64,000 nt of DNA, taken from contig NC_134288.1 in the NCBI RefSeq assembly GCF_949628215.1, positions 992,001-1,056,000 on the forward strand. The letters are read 5' to 3'. This stretch comes from Phalacrocorax aristotelis (taxonomy: Eukaryota > Chordata > Aves > Suliformes > Phalacrocoracidae). The translations under genes and the position numbers were made by a program. The notes under the pieces were generated by a model. The model was given only the letters and a program-made list of their open reading frames with translations. It was not told where the DNA came from and ran no database searches. This document shows positions 22,501 through 35,500 of this stretch, one piece after another; within the stretch, counting starts at the first letter, position 1, and each line of letters opens with the position of its first letter.

Positions 22501-24950
22501 AGAACATACAGGCACAGAACAGAAGGGACCATCAGCAAACCTGCAAAAGGGCAAAGGCAAGCAAATATATTTGGCTACACTGCTTCCAGGTCCAAGGCAC
22601 CGTTTCTGAGAAACCTCTTACAGCAACAGAATTTAGTGCTCTTTTTTTCTTTCCAAAGACCTGCAACAATATCTAAAGCAGCAAACTGAAATGAAACTAA
22701 TTTACGTCCCTAGACTCAGATTAAATGTTTCCTAATATACCAGTCCAGTTTCAAAACTGCTCCCTTCCAACCAATTACCTTGTCAAAGATAGAACCTAGT
22801 CTGCTTGCACTACAGTCTGTATTAAACAGGAATTGCAACCCTTCGATTCAGTGTCTAATCCATATATCTGTATTATCATCCTAAAACAACTGCTCTGAAA
22901 GAGTTGTCCGTTGTCCAACCAGGTCCATAAAATGTAGTTGTTTCAACTTTGCAGATCAGAAGACCAACACGGTTCGGAGGCGCGCACTGCTGAGCAACAC
23001 GCTGAGGACTGACAGCACCCGCTGCGGGAAGCAGCGGCTTTGGAACCAGCACAGCAGAAGACTGAGGAAGAACAAAATATAGAAACTGAAATTATTTACA
23101 GTTAACCTACCACTGGTGTGCCTAGGTTACTGAAAAAATATTTTTTTTCTAGAGTCTGCAGTCTTTAGAGTACCAAAGCAGTCTCAGCAAAATAAGCTGC
23201 TAATTTCACACAGCATAGGCAACAACTTCTTTACAGCCAGCCTGAGCAATTTAGCGGATCTGAGCAGAACGTATGTTCTTTAGAGGGCAGACCTTCAATG
23301 TCAGCTGGTGCACGACTATAATCTTCATTTTTGCATCAATCTTCCTCTCCACTCACAACAAATTCAGAGCATAGACATTCAAGGAAAACGTTAAATGCTA
23401 TGAAAGGAACACTACTTAGAATAAAAACGAAGTACCCTTCAGTTTTCCTTAAACCTACAAAGCCTCAAACCTCTCATAAATCTACATTTAGAATATGGCA
23501 ACCATTCATCAATAAAGAACTAGCTTTAGTGTTGTCTGTGATATTACAGAATTGCACTTGTGTTAAAAACAAAGTCTGTGACATTTATGTTTAATTGCTT
23601 GAAAACTTGGTAACTTTAAAGTCACACTTTCATCTAACCACTGCAGTTCTTCCATGTAGGTCACAAGTTTATCATCGAATAATTATATTTGTACTTTCTC
23701 TTGTGAATGGCACAACAAAAATGTGTGTTTAACAGAAATCATGTCATGAATGTAACATTTTACCACTTTTTTTTTTTTTTCACAAGTACCACTTAGACAC
23801 TAAAACTTAAGGAACTGCTAAACACACCAACTTAGCCAGTTATGTGAACACAAGTACCTTCTTTCCATAACTTGAAGAAGTTGGGACATCCGTGTCACAG
23901 ACTTTATTGCTCCAACGAGGCTAAGCAGGATGTCAGTTCCTGACACTCAAAACATCTAGGCCACAAGAACTGCAAATTTCAGCAGTGTCCATTAGCTGAT
24001 TCTTTCTGTTGCTACCTCTTGTTAGCAGCCAGCCTTGAAGTGTATATGCAAGGGCAGTTACATGTCTTCCACGTTGGAGACGGGACCTCAAAGGTCCTAC
24101 CCCTTATTTTTAAGGCTTTTCATAAATATAAACATGTGCAAAGTAAGCAATTTAATCAAATCTAGCCATATAGTCTGTTAACATAAGGATATCTATCATA
24201 ATTTCGCATGACATGCAGTTTAAGGCTGCTTCTAACATGAAAGCAAGTTGTTATAGAAAGCTTCTTTTATTTCTAAGTGACACTCGGTAATGAACTTTTC
24301 TATATATATGCTTTAAAGGATCAACCATAACCATCTCGGACAGCAGCTGCATTGTTTATAGTCATGCAGAAATTCTGAATAGGCTATGGCTTGAGCCTAC
24401 TCTCAAGGAAGAGGAGTTATTTCCTAACTAATTCACTATTAATTTATTCTAACAGGATACGGAGCATCAAATGCTTGGCAAGATGAAGAGCTCCTTCCCC
24501 ACCCCAAATCTGCCACTTAAACACTCCATCCATGTCAGTATTCCCAACACCAAAGGCTTTTTGCATTAGTTTGCCCTTTTTTTAAAATAAGCATTTAAAC
24601 ATCTTTAGACCATAGAGAAAAAATAAGAATCAGAAAATGAAAGATTTCCAAAACAAACCTGCACTTTTAGAAAGTCCAAAGGAACAGGCACACAAGCCTG
24701 TTTCGCAGCATATGCCATGTCCAACAAACACTAATAACACTGTACCCATTACCAAGAGGATCAAGACACGAAATCAAAAGACAGTAACACAGAACTGTGA
24801 ATCTAATTCCAGACACCTGTAGTTGTAATTACATTTCACAACAAGGCAAGCATTGTTGTGATTCATTTGAACTTTAAAAAGTATCACCAGTTTCTGCAAG
24901 TCAACACACACTATCTTAAATCAATTCTGTGAACAATGAAGCCAAGTTTT
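16509..24950. other. Non-coding, probable CPNE1 5' intron (right part)
   Basis: More than 8 kb of AT-rich sequence. I see no exon of a known protein, no tRNA and no repeat family beyond simple tracts, such as poly(C) near 17238-17250 and poly(T) near 23767-23780. The small open frames in it show no coding bias or similarity I recognise. Confidence 0.65.
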
Positions 24951-26907
24951 CCTTTTCATTAATTTTATTCTAATGTTAAACATGAAGAAACAAGCACCCA
25001 AATAACTCCAATATAGTATGAAACTTTAATAAAAGTTGTGTAGAAAACAAAGAGCAAAATTTAAAAAATAAACTGAAAGGCTTGACTCCTAATCACACAT
25101 CTTTCTGACATCAGCAAGAGTACTTTCAGACTTTCAAAGAAAAAAAAAAAAAAAACAAAGATCTGCTGTTGAAACATTACTCCCAAAGACTGTTGAAACG
25201 CATAACATGAAGCTTCAGAGACAGACAGTTTTATTAACAGGAGGCTTAATTTTGAACAGTATATACAAATCACATGACTTTTCCAAAGTTGGGACCACCT
25301 AGTAATCTGTCAAAACAGAATTATGCTAATGAATTACAGAAGCATCTGTGTAATGCGACCACCTCTTTATTGAAGTACACCTTTACACAATCCTTCCACA
25401 TAGTCCTGTACTGTGAAATCCTCTCAGGATGCAGCGCTGCACAGGTTTTCAAATCTCTCCTACACACCACAGGAATAAAACTGTTGCCACTTGCACCTCT
25501 CAATTTTGCCTGACCATACACTTCAGTGTTCCATGATATGCAACACCAAAAGGCACTGTTTTTCTTTGACAAAAACCAAAACGGTTTAAAGTTTACTATG
25601 TTTAAGTACAAGATTTGCAGGGAACAGCAGGATTTTTCAGGCAATGCCCAAGCCTTAAAATTTATCATAAGCCAAGCAAGGATGAACCAAAAAAATGCTA
25701 CTTTTAACTTATGTAATTACTTCCTTTCCAATTCTCTGTTTTTCCATGGAAGGTTTTACTACACAGCAAAGAAAATGGCAACTCTTTACAGACTTTGAAA
25801 ACAACAGCACAACTTTATTGCAAGAATATATAGTAAACTCAGTATTGTTTTGGAGAAAAATAAATTTTATCTCTGAATTCACCCATAGCAATAATTCACA
25901 ACAGAGTTGCTGAAGATAAGTTTCTTTCATACATAAACTAATTTAAAACTTTAGCCGGACTCCAATCTTTTACTAATAATCACCACTTTGGTTCTCTTAG
26001 CAGAGACTCTATGTAAGGAGTTCAATAGACACATGAGAAGTACAACATCAATATCCAACTAGTGTCAAAGATCCTATCCCAACTGATTCATGTAATCCTA
26101 ACAAATCAAGCTACTTAAACAATAATGAGTATTTTCAAGTTGTTACTTCTACTGCAAATGTTTATAAGTGTACTATAAAACTCATATGATAATGTTTGAG
26201 GTTAGCTATACTTGTGGCAAAAGTCTTATTCTGCACAGTTAAATTTGCAATATATAAATAACTAAAGGTTATTCCACAAAGAACAGCTTGAATTTTACAG
26301 AATGATTCCGCTCATACTTATAGAATTAGTTTGGTAGACACATCAGCAACGGGCATAATTCAACTGTTCATACAGTGAGAGTCTTGGAAAAAATAAAGAT
26401 ACATACACAAAACAATTAATCTGTGTACACTGAGAATTTGTTCAGTTGCAGAGTAAAATCAGGACTTTAAACAAAGCTTTGACCTGTAAACAAAGCAAAT
26501 TCAGCCAGCTTTTAACCAAATCTAGAAATAGCTATCTATTTTACAATGGCTTGCAAGAGCACCCACTGAAGAGCTTCACTGACTTCATTTATTTCCATTA
26601 TCCGAAACTATGTAAAACCAATCTAGATTCCTTGATAAGCACTGTGTCTAGTAGTTTACCAAACTTCTATGATGAATAACAATCTGTCTAGCTTCTCCAC
26701 GTATTTGTACAGGAAAATCCAATGAACATCTATCCTTGCAGTGTTTCTTATGTAATGGCTAACCCAGTGCTCTGTCTTACTGAAACCAATCTGTTTTACA
26801 ATTTAAACAATCCACAGGTTCTATCCTGGAAATACTATAAAAACCAATCCGGATGCATTTATCACAGCACTATGAATATCTATTCTACAACTACTTCATA
26901 TTAACAG
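24951..26907 (-). other. RBM12: Probable RBM12 3' UTR region with candidate poly(A) signals
   Basis: AT-rich sequence directly after the RBM12 stop codon. Minus-strand AATAAA hexamers occur at 26588-26593, 25814-25819, 25366-25371, 25230-25235 and 24964-24969. Which one is used cannot be told from sequence alone. Confidence 0.5.
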
Positions 26908-29550
26908 CTACCCTAAAACAAGTTTTACCTTTCTGGAGCCTATAGGCCTGTCATTTAAATCAACAACAGCTGCCATAGCTTCATCACGAGACTCAAATGC
27001 AACCATTGCTTCTCCAGTGGGCATGCCTTTTTCATTGTATTTTAAGCACACTGAACCAGGGATCACTTGGTAACCATAAAAGAAATCCAAAATTTCATCC
27101 ACCGAAACAGTAAAGGGCATATTTTGCACCTTAATGACAGTTGGTCCAGGCTTCCCAGACCCTGTTCCGAAACCTGGGGGTCCACTAATATGTATATTTC
27201 CTGGTCCAGGTCCAAACCCTGGAGGTCCACTTAAATGTCCAAGACCACTAGCAATTCCTGGAGGACCAGCACCAAAGGTGGGGGGTCCACTTAAATTGCC
27301 AGGACCATTACCAAAACTCTGAGGACCCCCTGCAAAACCTGCTGGTCCACTCAAATTACCAGGACCACTTGCAAAACCTGGGACCTCAATACCTGCACCA
27401 GGTAAACCACTAGTTGCAACTGTAGGTATTCCTGGTCTAGATTCAGGAAATCCACCTATTCCAGGTGGTGGCAGAGGGGGACCAAATGTGCCAGACCCGC
27501 TGAAGTTACCAGGGAAATTAAATGGAGGACCATTGTTTGCATCTTTAGAATTTCCCCCCAAGAAGGCATGCTCATCCCCAGCAGCGCCCTGTGCTCCTGG
27601 CACAGGCACACTTCCTTGTATCGGTATTTTCAGTATCTTTTTCCCTTGAGATGGTGGGTTTCTCTCAATATCTCTCATTTCTTCTACAGTTATCAAACGC
27701 AAAACCACATCTCTTCCATTCAGTTTTTTACGGTGCAAACGCTCTGCCTTACGAGCATCCTCTTCAGCTTTAAACTGAACCAGTGCTTGTCCTAAACCTT
27801 GACCGTTATTATCAACAAGAATTTGTACAGAGTTTTCTTCTACTGCCAGTCCCTCTAGAAACTGAAGGATTTCCATTTTTGTTATATTGTATGGAATATT
27901 AGATATATGTGCGCACAATTTTGGCAAGCCTGGTTCTCCCTCAGCATTCATGAGGATTTCTCTCTGGTCATAGTTGAAGTTCTGCAATCTTTTACGAATT
28001 ATATCTATCTTTTCTAGCATTGCCTTTTTAGTAATTGGATGAACTTGAATAAAGCGATTGCCTATGTACTGCTTATGATGACACAAAGCTGCTTTATAAT
28101 CAGCTTCATTCCTGAACTCAACAAAACCCTCTCCAATTGCCTTCCCATTGGGTCCATAAGCTATATAAATGCTGTCTTCAACTATATCTAGCTTTTTAAA
28201 AAAATCTATCACATGTTTGTTCTCCGATTCAAAGGGAAGACCTTTTAAATAAACACAAAAACCCTGCTCATGGGGAGATCTTGACCGAGATCTTTTCTGT
28301 CCACTAGGAGATTTGGACCTAGCATGAGCCTGGGGAGGAGGAGGGTGCGACTGCCCAGATGGACCCATGGTTTGCTTGAAAGTAATGTGGCCTCCAGCAG
28401 CCACCCACTGTCTCTCTGTTGCAGGACTAACTTCAACATAGCGCTGAATCATCAGCATTCTGTTTCGCTTCAGTGCTTCAAATGTATCTTGAGGAGAAAA
28501 AAACTTAACTAGTCCATTTCCATTATTTCGACCTACATGATCCTTCAGCATATGGACTGCATCCACACGGAGCCCAAGGAAAAAGTCTTTCACATCAGAT
28601 TCTGTTGCAGAAAAGGGCATTCCATGAACGCTGACATATAAATCATCTGGATTGATTGGAATTGGCTTGACACTACTTTGAGAATTCATCTGGATAGGAT
28701 TTACAGGATTCATGGGACCAATAAACAATGGATTCAAGCCGCTGTTCATATTCACTGCTGCTCCAGACCCATTCATTCCCGCGGGTAAAGGTGCTACGGG
28801 TGGAGGATTCATTGGAGGCATTCCTGATATGGGAGGCATAGGTGTCATTGGAGGTACGGGGGGCACAGGGGGTATCGGAGGAACCGGAGGAACAGGAGGC
28901 AGTGTGGGTACAGGAGGTGGAACAGGTATCGGGGGAATAGAAGGCATTGGTGGCAAAGATGGCATAGCTGGGATAGGAGGGATTGGTGGAGGAGGTACTG
29001 TGTTCATTGGGGATGCTGTGCTAGGTATAGTTGAGCTAAATGTTGGGCTACCAAAGGTATTCCCAAGATTTGGAGGTGCAGTCCCCATACTGGCAGTAGA
29101 AAATGTGGATATGTTTTTATTGCTTTCATGCACAGTAGTAGAAGCAGTTACTACACTAGGAGAAGGATTATTAAAGTTAGGTACAGTAGTAGGTAAGTTA
29201 ACCCTTCCACTCATTCCAGAACTAGGTGGTGGTCCCGACCTGCTAGCATTTGCTGGTGGCATATCTAGATTGGCAGTTTCAAAACGCCTACGACTGAGTT
29301 CTATCATGTTCTGCATTTCAGTTTTACTGCTCAGCAATAGTGTTACTTTTGACCCTTTAATTGTACCACCTGTGCGCATCATACCAAGCCTTGCATCTTC
29401 ATCAGTGGCAAAAACGATGAAAGCCTCACCCAGTTCACCCCCTACAATATGCACGCCCCCATCAGGAATGGTCAATCCAGAGAAGAAGTGGCGAATGTCC
29501 ATGGTCCCCGCCACAATCGGGAGACCTTGCAAGCGGATGACCACAGCCAT
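26908..29550 (-). CDS. RBM12: RNA-binding motif protein 12 (SWAN), complete single coding exon
   Basis: A nuclear RNA-binding protein of the hnRNP F/H-like RRM group, 880 residues; human RBM12 is recalled as about 932. Domains by eye: RRM1 about 3-75, proline-rich 185-256, RRM2 about 303-375, an arginine-serine stretch 411-426 (SPSGQKRSRSRSP), RRM3 about 430-505, RRM4 about 545-620, a glycine/proline-rich region about 675-800 with repeated LSGPPxFG units, and C-terminal RRM5 about 803-878 ending KVKLVLG. The open frame extends 14 codons further up, but MAVVIRLQGLP is the family N-terminus and a splice acceptor (TTGTTTCAG) lies 6 nt before this ATG, at 29557. Having the whole coding region in one exon matches mammals. 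The gene probably sits inside the first intron of CPNE1. Confidence 0.98.
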   Translation of the reverse strand: MAVVIRLQGLPIVAGTMDIRHFFSGLTIPDGGVHIVGGELGEAFIVFATDEDARLGMMRTGGTIKGSKVTLLLSSKTEMQNMIELSRRRFETANLDMPPANASRSGPPPSSGMSGRVNLPTTVPNFNNPSPSVVTASTTVHESNKNISTFSTASMGTAPPNLGNTFGSPTFSSTIPSTASPMNTVPPPPIPPIPAMPSLPPMPSIPPIPVPPPVPTLPPVPPVPPIPPVPPVPPMTPMPPISGMPPMNPPPVAPLPAGMNGSGAAVNMNSGLNPLFIGPMNPVNPIQMNSQSSVKPIPINPDDLYVSVHGMPFSATESDVKDFFLGLRVDAVHMLKDHVGRNNGNGLVKFFSPQDTFEALKRNRMLMIQRYVEVSPATERQWVAAGGHITFKQTMGPSGQSHPPPPQAHARSKSPSGQKRSRSRSPHEQGFCVYLKGLPFESENKHVIDFFKKLDIVEDSIYIAYGPNGKAIGEGFVEFRNEADYKAALCHHKQYIGNRFIQVHPITKKAMLEKIDIIRKRLQNFNYDQREILMNAEGEPGLPKLCAHISNIPYNITKMEILQFLEGLAVEENSVQILVDNNGQGLGQALVQFKAEEDARKAERLHRKKLNGRDVVLRLITVEEMRDIERNPPSQGKKILKIPIQGSVPVPGAQGAAGDEHAFLGGNSKDANNGPPFNFPGNFSGSGTFGPPLPPPGIGGFPESRPGIPTVATSGLPGAGIEVPGFASGPGNLSGPAGFAGGPQSFGNGPGNLSGPPTFGAGPPGIASGLGHLSGPPGFGPGPGNIHISGPPGFGTGSGKPGPTVIKVQNMPFTVSVDEILDFFYGYQVIPGSVCLKYNEKGMPTGEAMVAFESRDEAMAAVVDLNDRPIGSRKVKLVLG
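27166..27387 (-). repeat. RBM12: Imperfect coding repeats (Gly/Pro-rich) in RBM12
   Basis: Encodes residues about 722-795. Units of 15-20 residues of the type GPGNLSGPPxFG recur four to five times, so the DNA is an imperfect tandem repeat of roughly 50-60 bp. This low-complexity linker is the part most likely to vary in length between species. Confidence 0.8.
28783..28998 (-). repeat. RBM12: Proline-rich coding repeat in RBM12
   Basis: Encodes residues about 185-256, runs of PPVPPIPP and PPMPSIPP type. The DNA is a short-period degenerate repeat rich in GGAGGNACNGG on the plus strand, which also makes a long but meaningless open frame on the opposite strand. Confidence 0.85.
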
Positions 29551-29556
29551 GCTGCG

Positions 29557-32500
29557 CTGAAACAACACACACCTGCAGATGAGAAAAGGCAACGGCTATG
29601 TCAGACTACTGTTTATGACACCATGCAATTACCTACAGACACCATCTACTATATTTGTTTACATACACCTAACAACATCTTGCAAAGATTAAGCATGTTT
29701 ATATTCCAAGTTCCTTAGTCGTGGTTGTTTACTTCATACAGATTGAAGTATTAAACATTTACCAATACAATTAGTATACATGTTGCACTAGAAATTCCAA
29801 AATAACTGTTAAACTAAGACCTACAAGTGTCAGGGGTAAAAACCACAACCCTTAAAGGAACAGCAAAAATCAGAACTATCATATCAGTAGTTGGATACTT
29901 AATGGAACATAAGCAAAATGAATATTCTAGCCAAACAAAATTAATTTACCATACACTGATATGGTATCCACTGTACCCGGCAAAGTGACTGAGAAAAATT
30001 CTGCACACCTATGGGAAACAAACAATTCTCATTTGTGGAGGGATTTTCTCTTCTGCCAGGTGAAGATGACTAGGAACATAGCAGCAGGTTGGTTATGAAC
30101 AAAAACCCATTATAGCCAGCTAGCAACAGTGAGAGTCACACGACAACCTGACAGGGGCCATCTAGATTATACTGATCTTAAATTTTTCTCCTAGCAAAGG
30201 CAAGAGGTCTAGGTGACCATGAATCTAGCTAACCATTATAAACTAGCTCCAAACATTCTGTGACTATACAGACCTCACCTAAACTAGATTAACATCTATG
30301 CATATCCTAGCTAGATATTTGGCCTTCCCAGCTTTCAAAAACAAGGTATAATTTTTTAATAGTTGCAGATGTCCCATCTCAGGCACAAAATAAATGACTT
30401 TTACCTCTGCAGCTGAGGTTAGTGGAAGCTTAAGATCAATTTTGAACAGGTAGGTCTTGACAGTTACCTTGTACACATTGTGCAGAAGAGCCTAAGGTCA
30501 TATCAGAAGGTCAAGATGAACAGGTAACTAGATAATTCTCAATTATACTTGACAAACCTTCAGTAAAGACTGAAAGCATCATATTAACACTAGCACAATT
30601 CACCAGTTCAGAAGCCAGCCTCTCATCCTAAACAGACAGCAGTAGCACCTTGTTTCACCTGAGCCACTTAATCTCTGAAACTTCTTGACTTCCTAAGCAC
30701 AAGCCAGTTCAGTATCTATATGGAAGACATCTAAGGTTCCCATTAGTCACATACAAATGGTGTTAACTAAACATTTGAGTTCAAGGATGAACCAGATGAT
30801 ACAATGCAACACCAGGAGGCAGCGCACCACCAAAGACTTTTGGCCACATGCCAAAGCTATGACCAACTACAAGCAGTTACTACCTCCCATCGTTTCACAT
30901 TCAGCCAAGTATTACGTCCCAGCATACAGTCAAATCTTTAACTCAGCTGCCTTTGCCTGTCCAGGTCTTCCAACCACTTTAGAGTAGACACGCCTTGAAT
31001 ACATCCTTAACTACTACGTAAAGCCACTATCCAACAATTTAGCCATGCCAAGTAAGGCTGAATTCAGTACTTAATGAGAACAAGAGTAACAATTCTTCTA
31101 CAAGGGAAAAAAAGAAGCTATTATTTTGTTTTCATGATGAAACTTCAGAATACTCAAATGGGTACTTCAGTATTTTGTTTTGTTGCCCACTAAATGAGAA
31201 CTAACCCCTTCCATACACTACTGAGCTCAAGCAACATACTGGGGTATTAAAGGGCACTGGCCCACATCCAGTTGACACCAGAAAAGTACAGAGTACCCTT
31301 CTCCCTCAAGGCGACAGCAGACAAGCCCCACTGGCACAAAGTGAGTTCTGCTGCTTACTCTAGCTGCTGTGAATGAATGTCCAATTCCTTACTACACCAT
31401 CTTGAAATAGAGACTGGAACTTGCAAGATGAACATGCGAGGACTAAAAAAAAAAAAATCTAGCTGTACACACTGCTAGGAAAACCCCTACTCCACCAAGG
31501 GAGTGGCAGCAACAGGAAGGAGAATATATACACTAAGCCTCAGGCATATTTTTTTTTAAAGCAACTCTCTCATCTCCACATCGAGGTAACAAAAGCAACA
31601 TCTTGCATTTATCTCTTATAGTCACTTATTTAACTTGAGAATAAAGTTCATTGCCCAATCATTTTCCAACACCAAAATAACTGCCTCATGTGAAAAAAAC
31701 CACCAGGTCAAAGTAAGAACTATCTATGCTATGTACACATCCAGGAAAGCATTAAGACTTTTTGTGCTGTTTTAAAACAGCAGTATTTTTCAATGATCCT
31801 GTAGTTTGATTTTGAATTTGCCTGTCATTAATAGCAATCTCTGAAACTAAAGCTAAAATAAAAATTCTGCCTACTTTAAGGAAGCCATAAAGGGGATTGT
31901 AAAACCAAAATTTACTATATTACACTATGGGTTTGCTTTTGAATTAGATGGTCCTGAGGCAAGCGGCATAAAAGCATCCCTGATTTTGCACCTATGCTTT
32001 GAAAACTAAAATACTACTACGAACAGCGAATTTTGCTTGGAGGTTTACATTTTCTCTATTACCTATTATACAAAGAAATGAGTTTCAGAAATTCTTATGC
32101 ATCAGGAGTTAGATATTTGAGGTTTCTTGTGTTAGTTATTTCCTTACTAACGCCAAAGGGATGACAATCTGATATGGCTATCAGTTAAACAGCAGCATCT
32201 TGGGAAGATTTTTCTGCTCAGATCTGCTGGTTGAACACCATGTATTCTTTATCCGAACAGACACCTGCTAGCTAACTGCATTTACTTATGATTCCATTAA
32301 TCTAGCCCAGGAGACAAATTAACAGATAAGGTCACAAAAAGTTCTTAAGAGTTCAAGCATCTGAAGATTTACATACTTCCGGGATAATGCAAGTGTTTCA
32401 ATCTTGCACTAAATTCAAAACTTCAAGATACCTCTTAGCATTTATAATGAAGTTTTACTACGTATTTACTATGTATTCTATTTAGGCCACGAAAACACTA

Positions 32501-35500
32501 TTGCCAAAAAAAAAAAACGCAAACAGCTGCATATAGTTGCTAGAAAAACAAGCTGCAATGACTTCAGCACAGTTAATTCCATGCATGATATTAAGCCACA
32601 TGCTTGCTATTAAGCAAGAGCTAACAGTAGCATGGTATGAATGGAAAGAATTTTAAGGACTTTACTCCATCAAATGTTTTTGGCAAAAAACGTTTTGTCA
32701 ACTCAAAACATAACTGCTTCAGTGCTTTAACAAAGTATTAGCTTTGCTTCTGTGATTGAAAGAAAAGTCAGAAGGACCAAAAGGGCCAAATTTCACATTT
32801 CTAAGCATTCACAAGCCCAATTTTTTCCAAAACGCACTTAGGAGACAATAACCCACTCACTCAAATTCTCCAACTAATGAAAAAACACAGCCTGCTCAAG
32901 TATCTCACTGTTCACTTGTAAGGATCAGCATACATGCAGAGGCAATGTTAACTTCAGACACAGAATGGCTAGGCGCCTGCTAAGGGTGCACTGAAGGCTT
33001 TTTGTTGGACCATTAGAGGCGTTCTCATGCTGCCAGCTTTTCCCCCTTTACAAAAAGGTACTTTAAGGCAAATGAGGGTTTTGTTGTCATTTTGTGCATT
33101 TGGTATATTTTTGGAGAGACCAGAAGCCCAAACCCTAGAGTTGTATTATGGGCAAGCTGCCCCGCTAGCAACTCAACATCAAAAATGGAGATTAAAGGGA
33201 TGGTGACAATCTGATTAAACCCATTTGATGAGCCTTAACACCACGTTTATGTGTCTTGACAGTAACATCTTTAAAAACATTGGTGTTACACTACAAAAAG
33301 GCATACAAGATGACAATATTACTTCTTCTATCTATGTGCTAGTCAGTAAAATAAGCAGAATTTGGGTCACATGCATATATTGATAAAAACACCAGACTAG
33401 CTTTAAGATGTATGCATTTTTCAAATTAAGAAGTTCAGAAGATTCAGCATAGTCCCTGGGGAATATTAAAGTACAACACCCACGCAGTACACACAGCCAC
33501 ACACAACGTATTTGGCAATTCTAGGACGAAGACTAAAAACTGGACTAACAATGGTATGACAGGAGGAATTTTAAGTATCCAGGCTGCGACTGCCTAGCAA
33601 AAGCTAAAAATGCAGACTACAGTTCTTTTTTTTAAAAAAAAAAAGGCCTAAAAATCAACCTTTTAGATTAAGATAGTAATCTCTGAGCTAATTTGAACCT
33701 ATACGATCCCTTTAAATGCTGTCAAACCTAATTAGAACCACTTATTGTACATGTCTAAGCTCCAATAGTTAGAAACATGCAGACCTGTGGCCTGCAGTAA
33801 AGTAGCTACACTTTCCAACAGTGCAAAATAACTGGGAGAGTGTTCCAGACTACCACATGCTGATGAAACAACAAAACATTAGTTTGGCAGAAACTTCTGT
33901 TTACAAGAACAACATTGCCAGCACCACCATCACCAGTGGGAGTCAAAGTAAATAGACTAGCTATAGATTATTTGACACCAAGTCACAGATTCAAAAAGCT
34001 TCAAATATGCAAGATATACTCAATGTGCACATAAAGAAGTCTTCAATTCAAAGGCTCTTACCTGCAAAGACAGATGTTTTTTTCTTAACAAGTAGCAGAA
34101 GCCAAGCCAATCCTGTGGGCAACCAATTAAAACCAACTTTTAGACTGCAATAAAGAATAAATGGAGGCAAAAATCAATGCAGGCAACACAACAGCAGTAA
34201 CAGTCCACAAAGAACTGTATATATAGCAAGTTCAAACCTGCGACCACCACAAGGCACTGCAACATATAACAACCACATGAGGAAAAGTGCATTTTCTAAT
34301 ACCTTATCCCTGTATGATTTGTCGGTAGTTGCATCGCGCGGTTTTTGTATGGTTTCAAGACATGAATCTGCCTTCCACAAAGAATATAAGAACCAGAAAA
34401 CAATCAAAGAATCTTTAAAATATTCCCATCACCAGTAGGTGAACAAATAACTCTTTCAAAGGCAAAGAATTAACTACCTCAAAACCCTGAAATTTAACAA
34501 ACCCATTGCTCCATCATTAATGGAGCCTCCAATACACATATTCTTACTTGAACAAAGCAACGTAAGCTGCATCTCAGAAAGCCTCCCTATAGCTGCACGT
34601 GAAGAATTCTTCAGTCACACAAAAAGATGAAACTAAGTGACATTTCACAGCCACCTCTAGGCAGTCACCTCTACAGAGCACACATTAAGAACTCCCCACC
34701 TAGATACTGTATTTGCAGCTGTAATCTGCCATTTCGTTATCCAAATCCTGATCAAAAGCCCTTTTTTTTCATCCCTGTATAAAAACTGTCTTCCTGGGAC
34801 TATAACTCAACAAAAGAGACAAACGTTTTAAGTGGCAACATATGTATTTTGTATTTAAAGAAGGGATGGAAAACCCTTGCTCTTTCATTGCTTAGTAGAC
34901 CATCTCATACTAAAACTGTGAATGTTCGGAAAACTATCCAGGAACAAATCACACTATGAACAAATAACTGCCACCTCCTCACGCAGCCCACACAAGCCAT
35001 TTTCAGTAATAAGCATTGTTACCAAAGTGAACTTACAGAAAGAAGTACTATCAAACAACCATCCACAAAAACCCTAACAGTGGGAATTAAAACACACACA
35101 GATATTCACAGATCTTCCAGGACATTAACAGCAGACTTACAAGTGAGAAAGACAGAACTACGCTCTTCAGACTTATATTAAAATGGCAAATGCATTTAGG
35201 AAAAGACAACCTTTTTTTTATTATTAGACCTTTAAGAGAAACAAGCAATCCTATATTAGAAGGATTCAACTATACACTTTCATATCTAGCAGAATCAAAC
35301 AGTAGTTTACAATGCAGGAAAGAATATAGTCACCTGAAAAACAGTTTCATGCACAAACACACCTGCTTCAAGAAGCAGATAAATCTTTCATGCACAAGGA
35401 ACTTTCCATTTGGAAGAAAAACCCAATTCATTTGATGTATTTCCAGTATAGCAACCACAGCGTTGCATATATTCCTCTTCACAACATTGAAAACAAGCTG

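Noticed and set aside
24637-24822. Short open frame in the 24.6-24.8 kb region as a gene
   Set aside because: No similarity, no splice structure and no coding bias. It lies in probable intron or RBM12 3' flank.
28712-29560. Long plus-strand open frame (282 codons, glycine-rich) opposite RBM12
   Set aside because: It is the mirror of the proline-rich RBM12 repeats and RRM1. No start context, splice or family similarity supports it.
29551-29592. A 14-codon N-terminal extension of RBM12
   Set aside because: The extension overlaps a splice acceptor (TTGTTTCAG at 29557) and does not resemble the family. MAVVIRLQG at 29550 is the known start.
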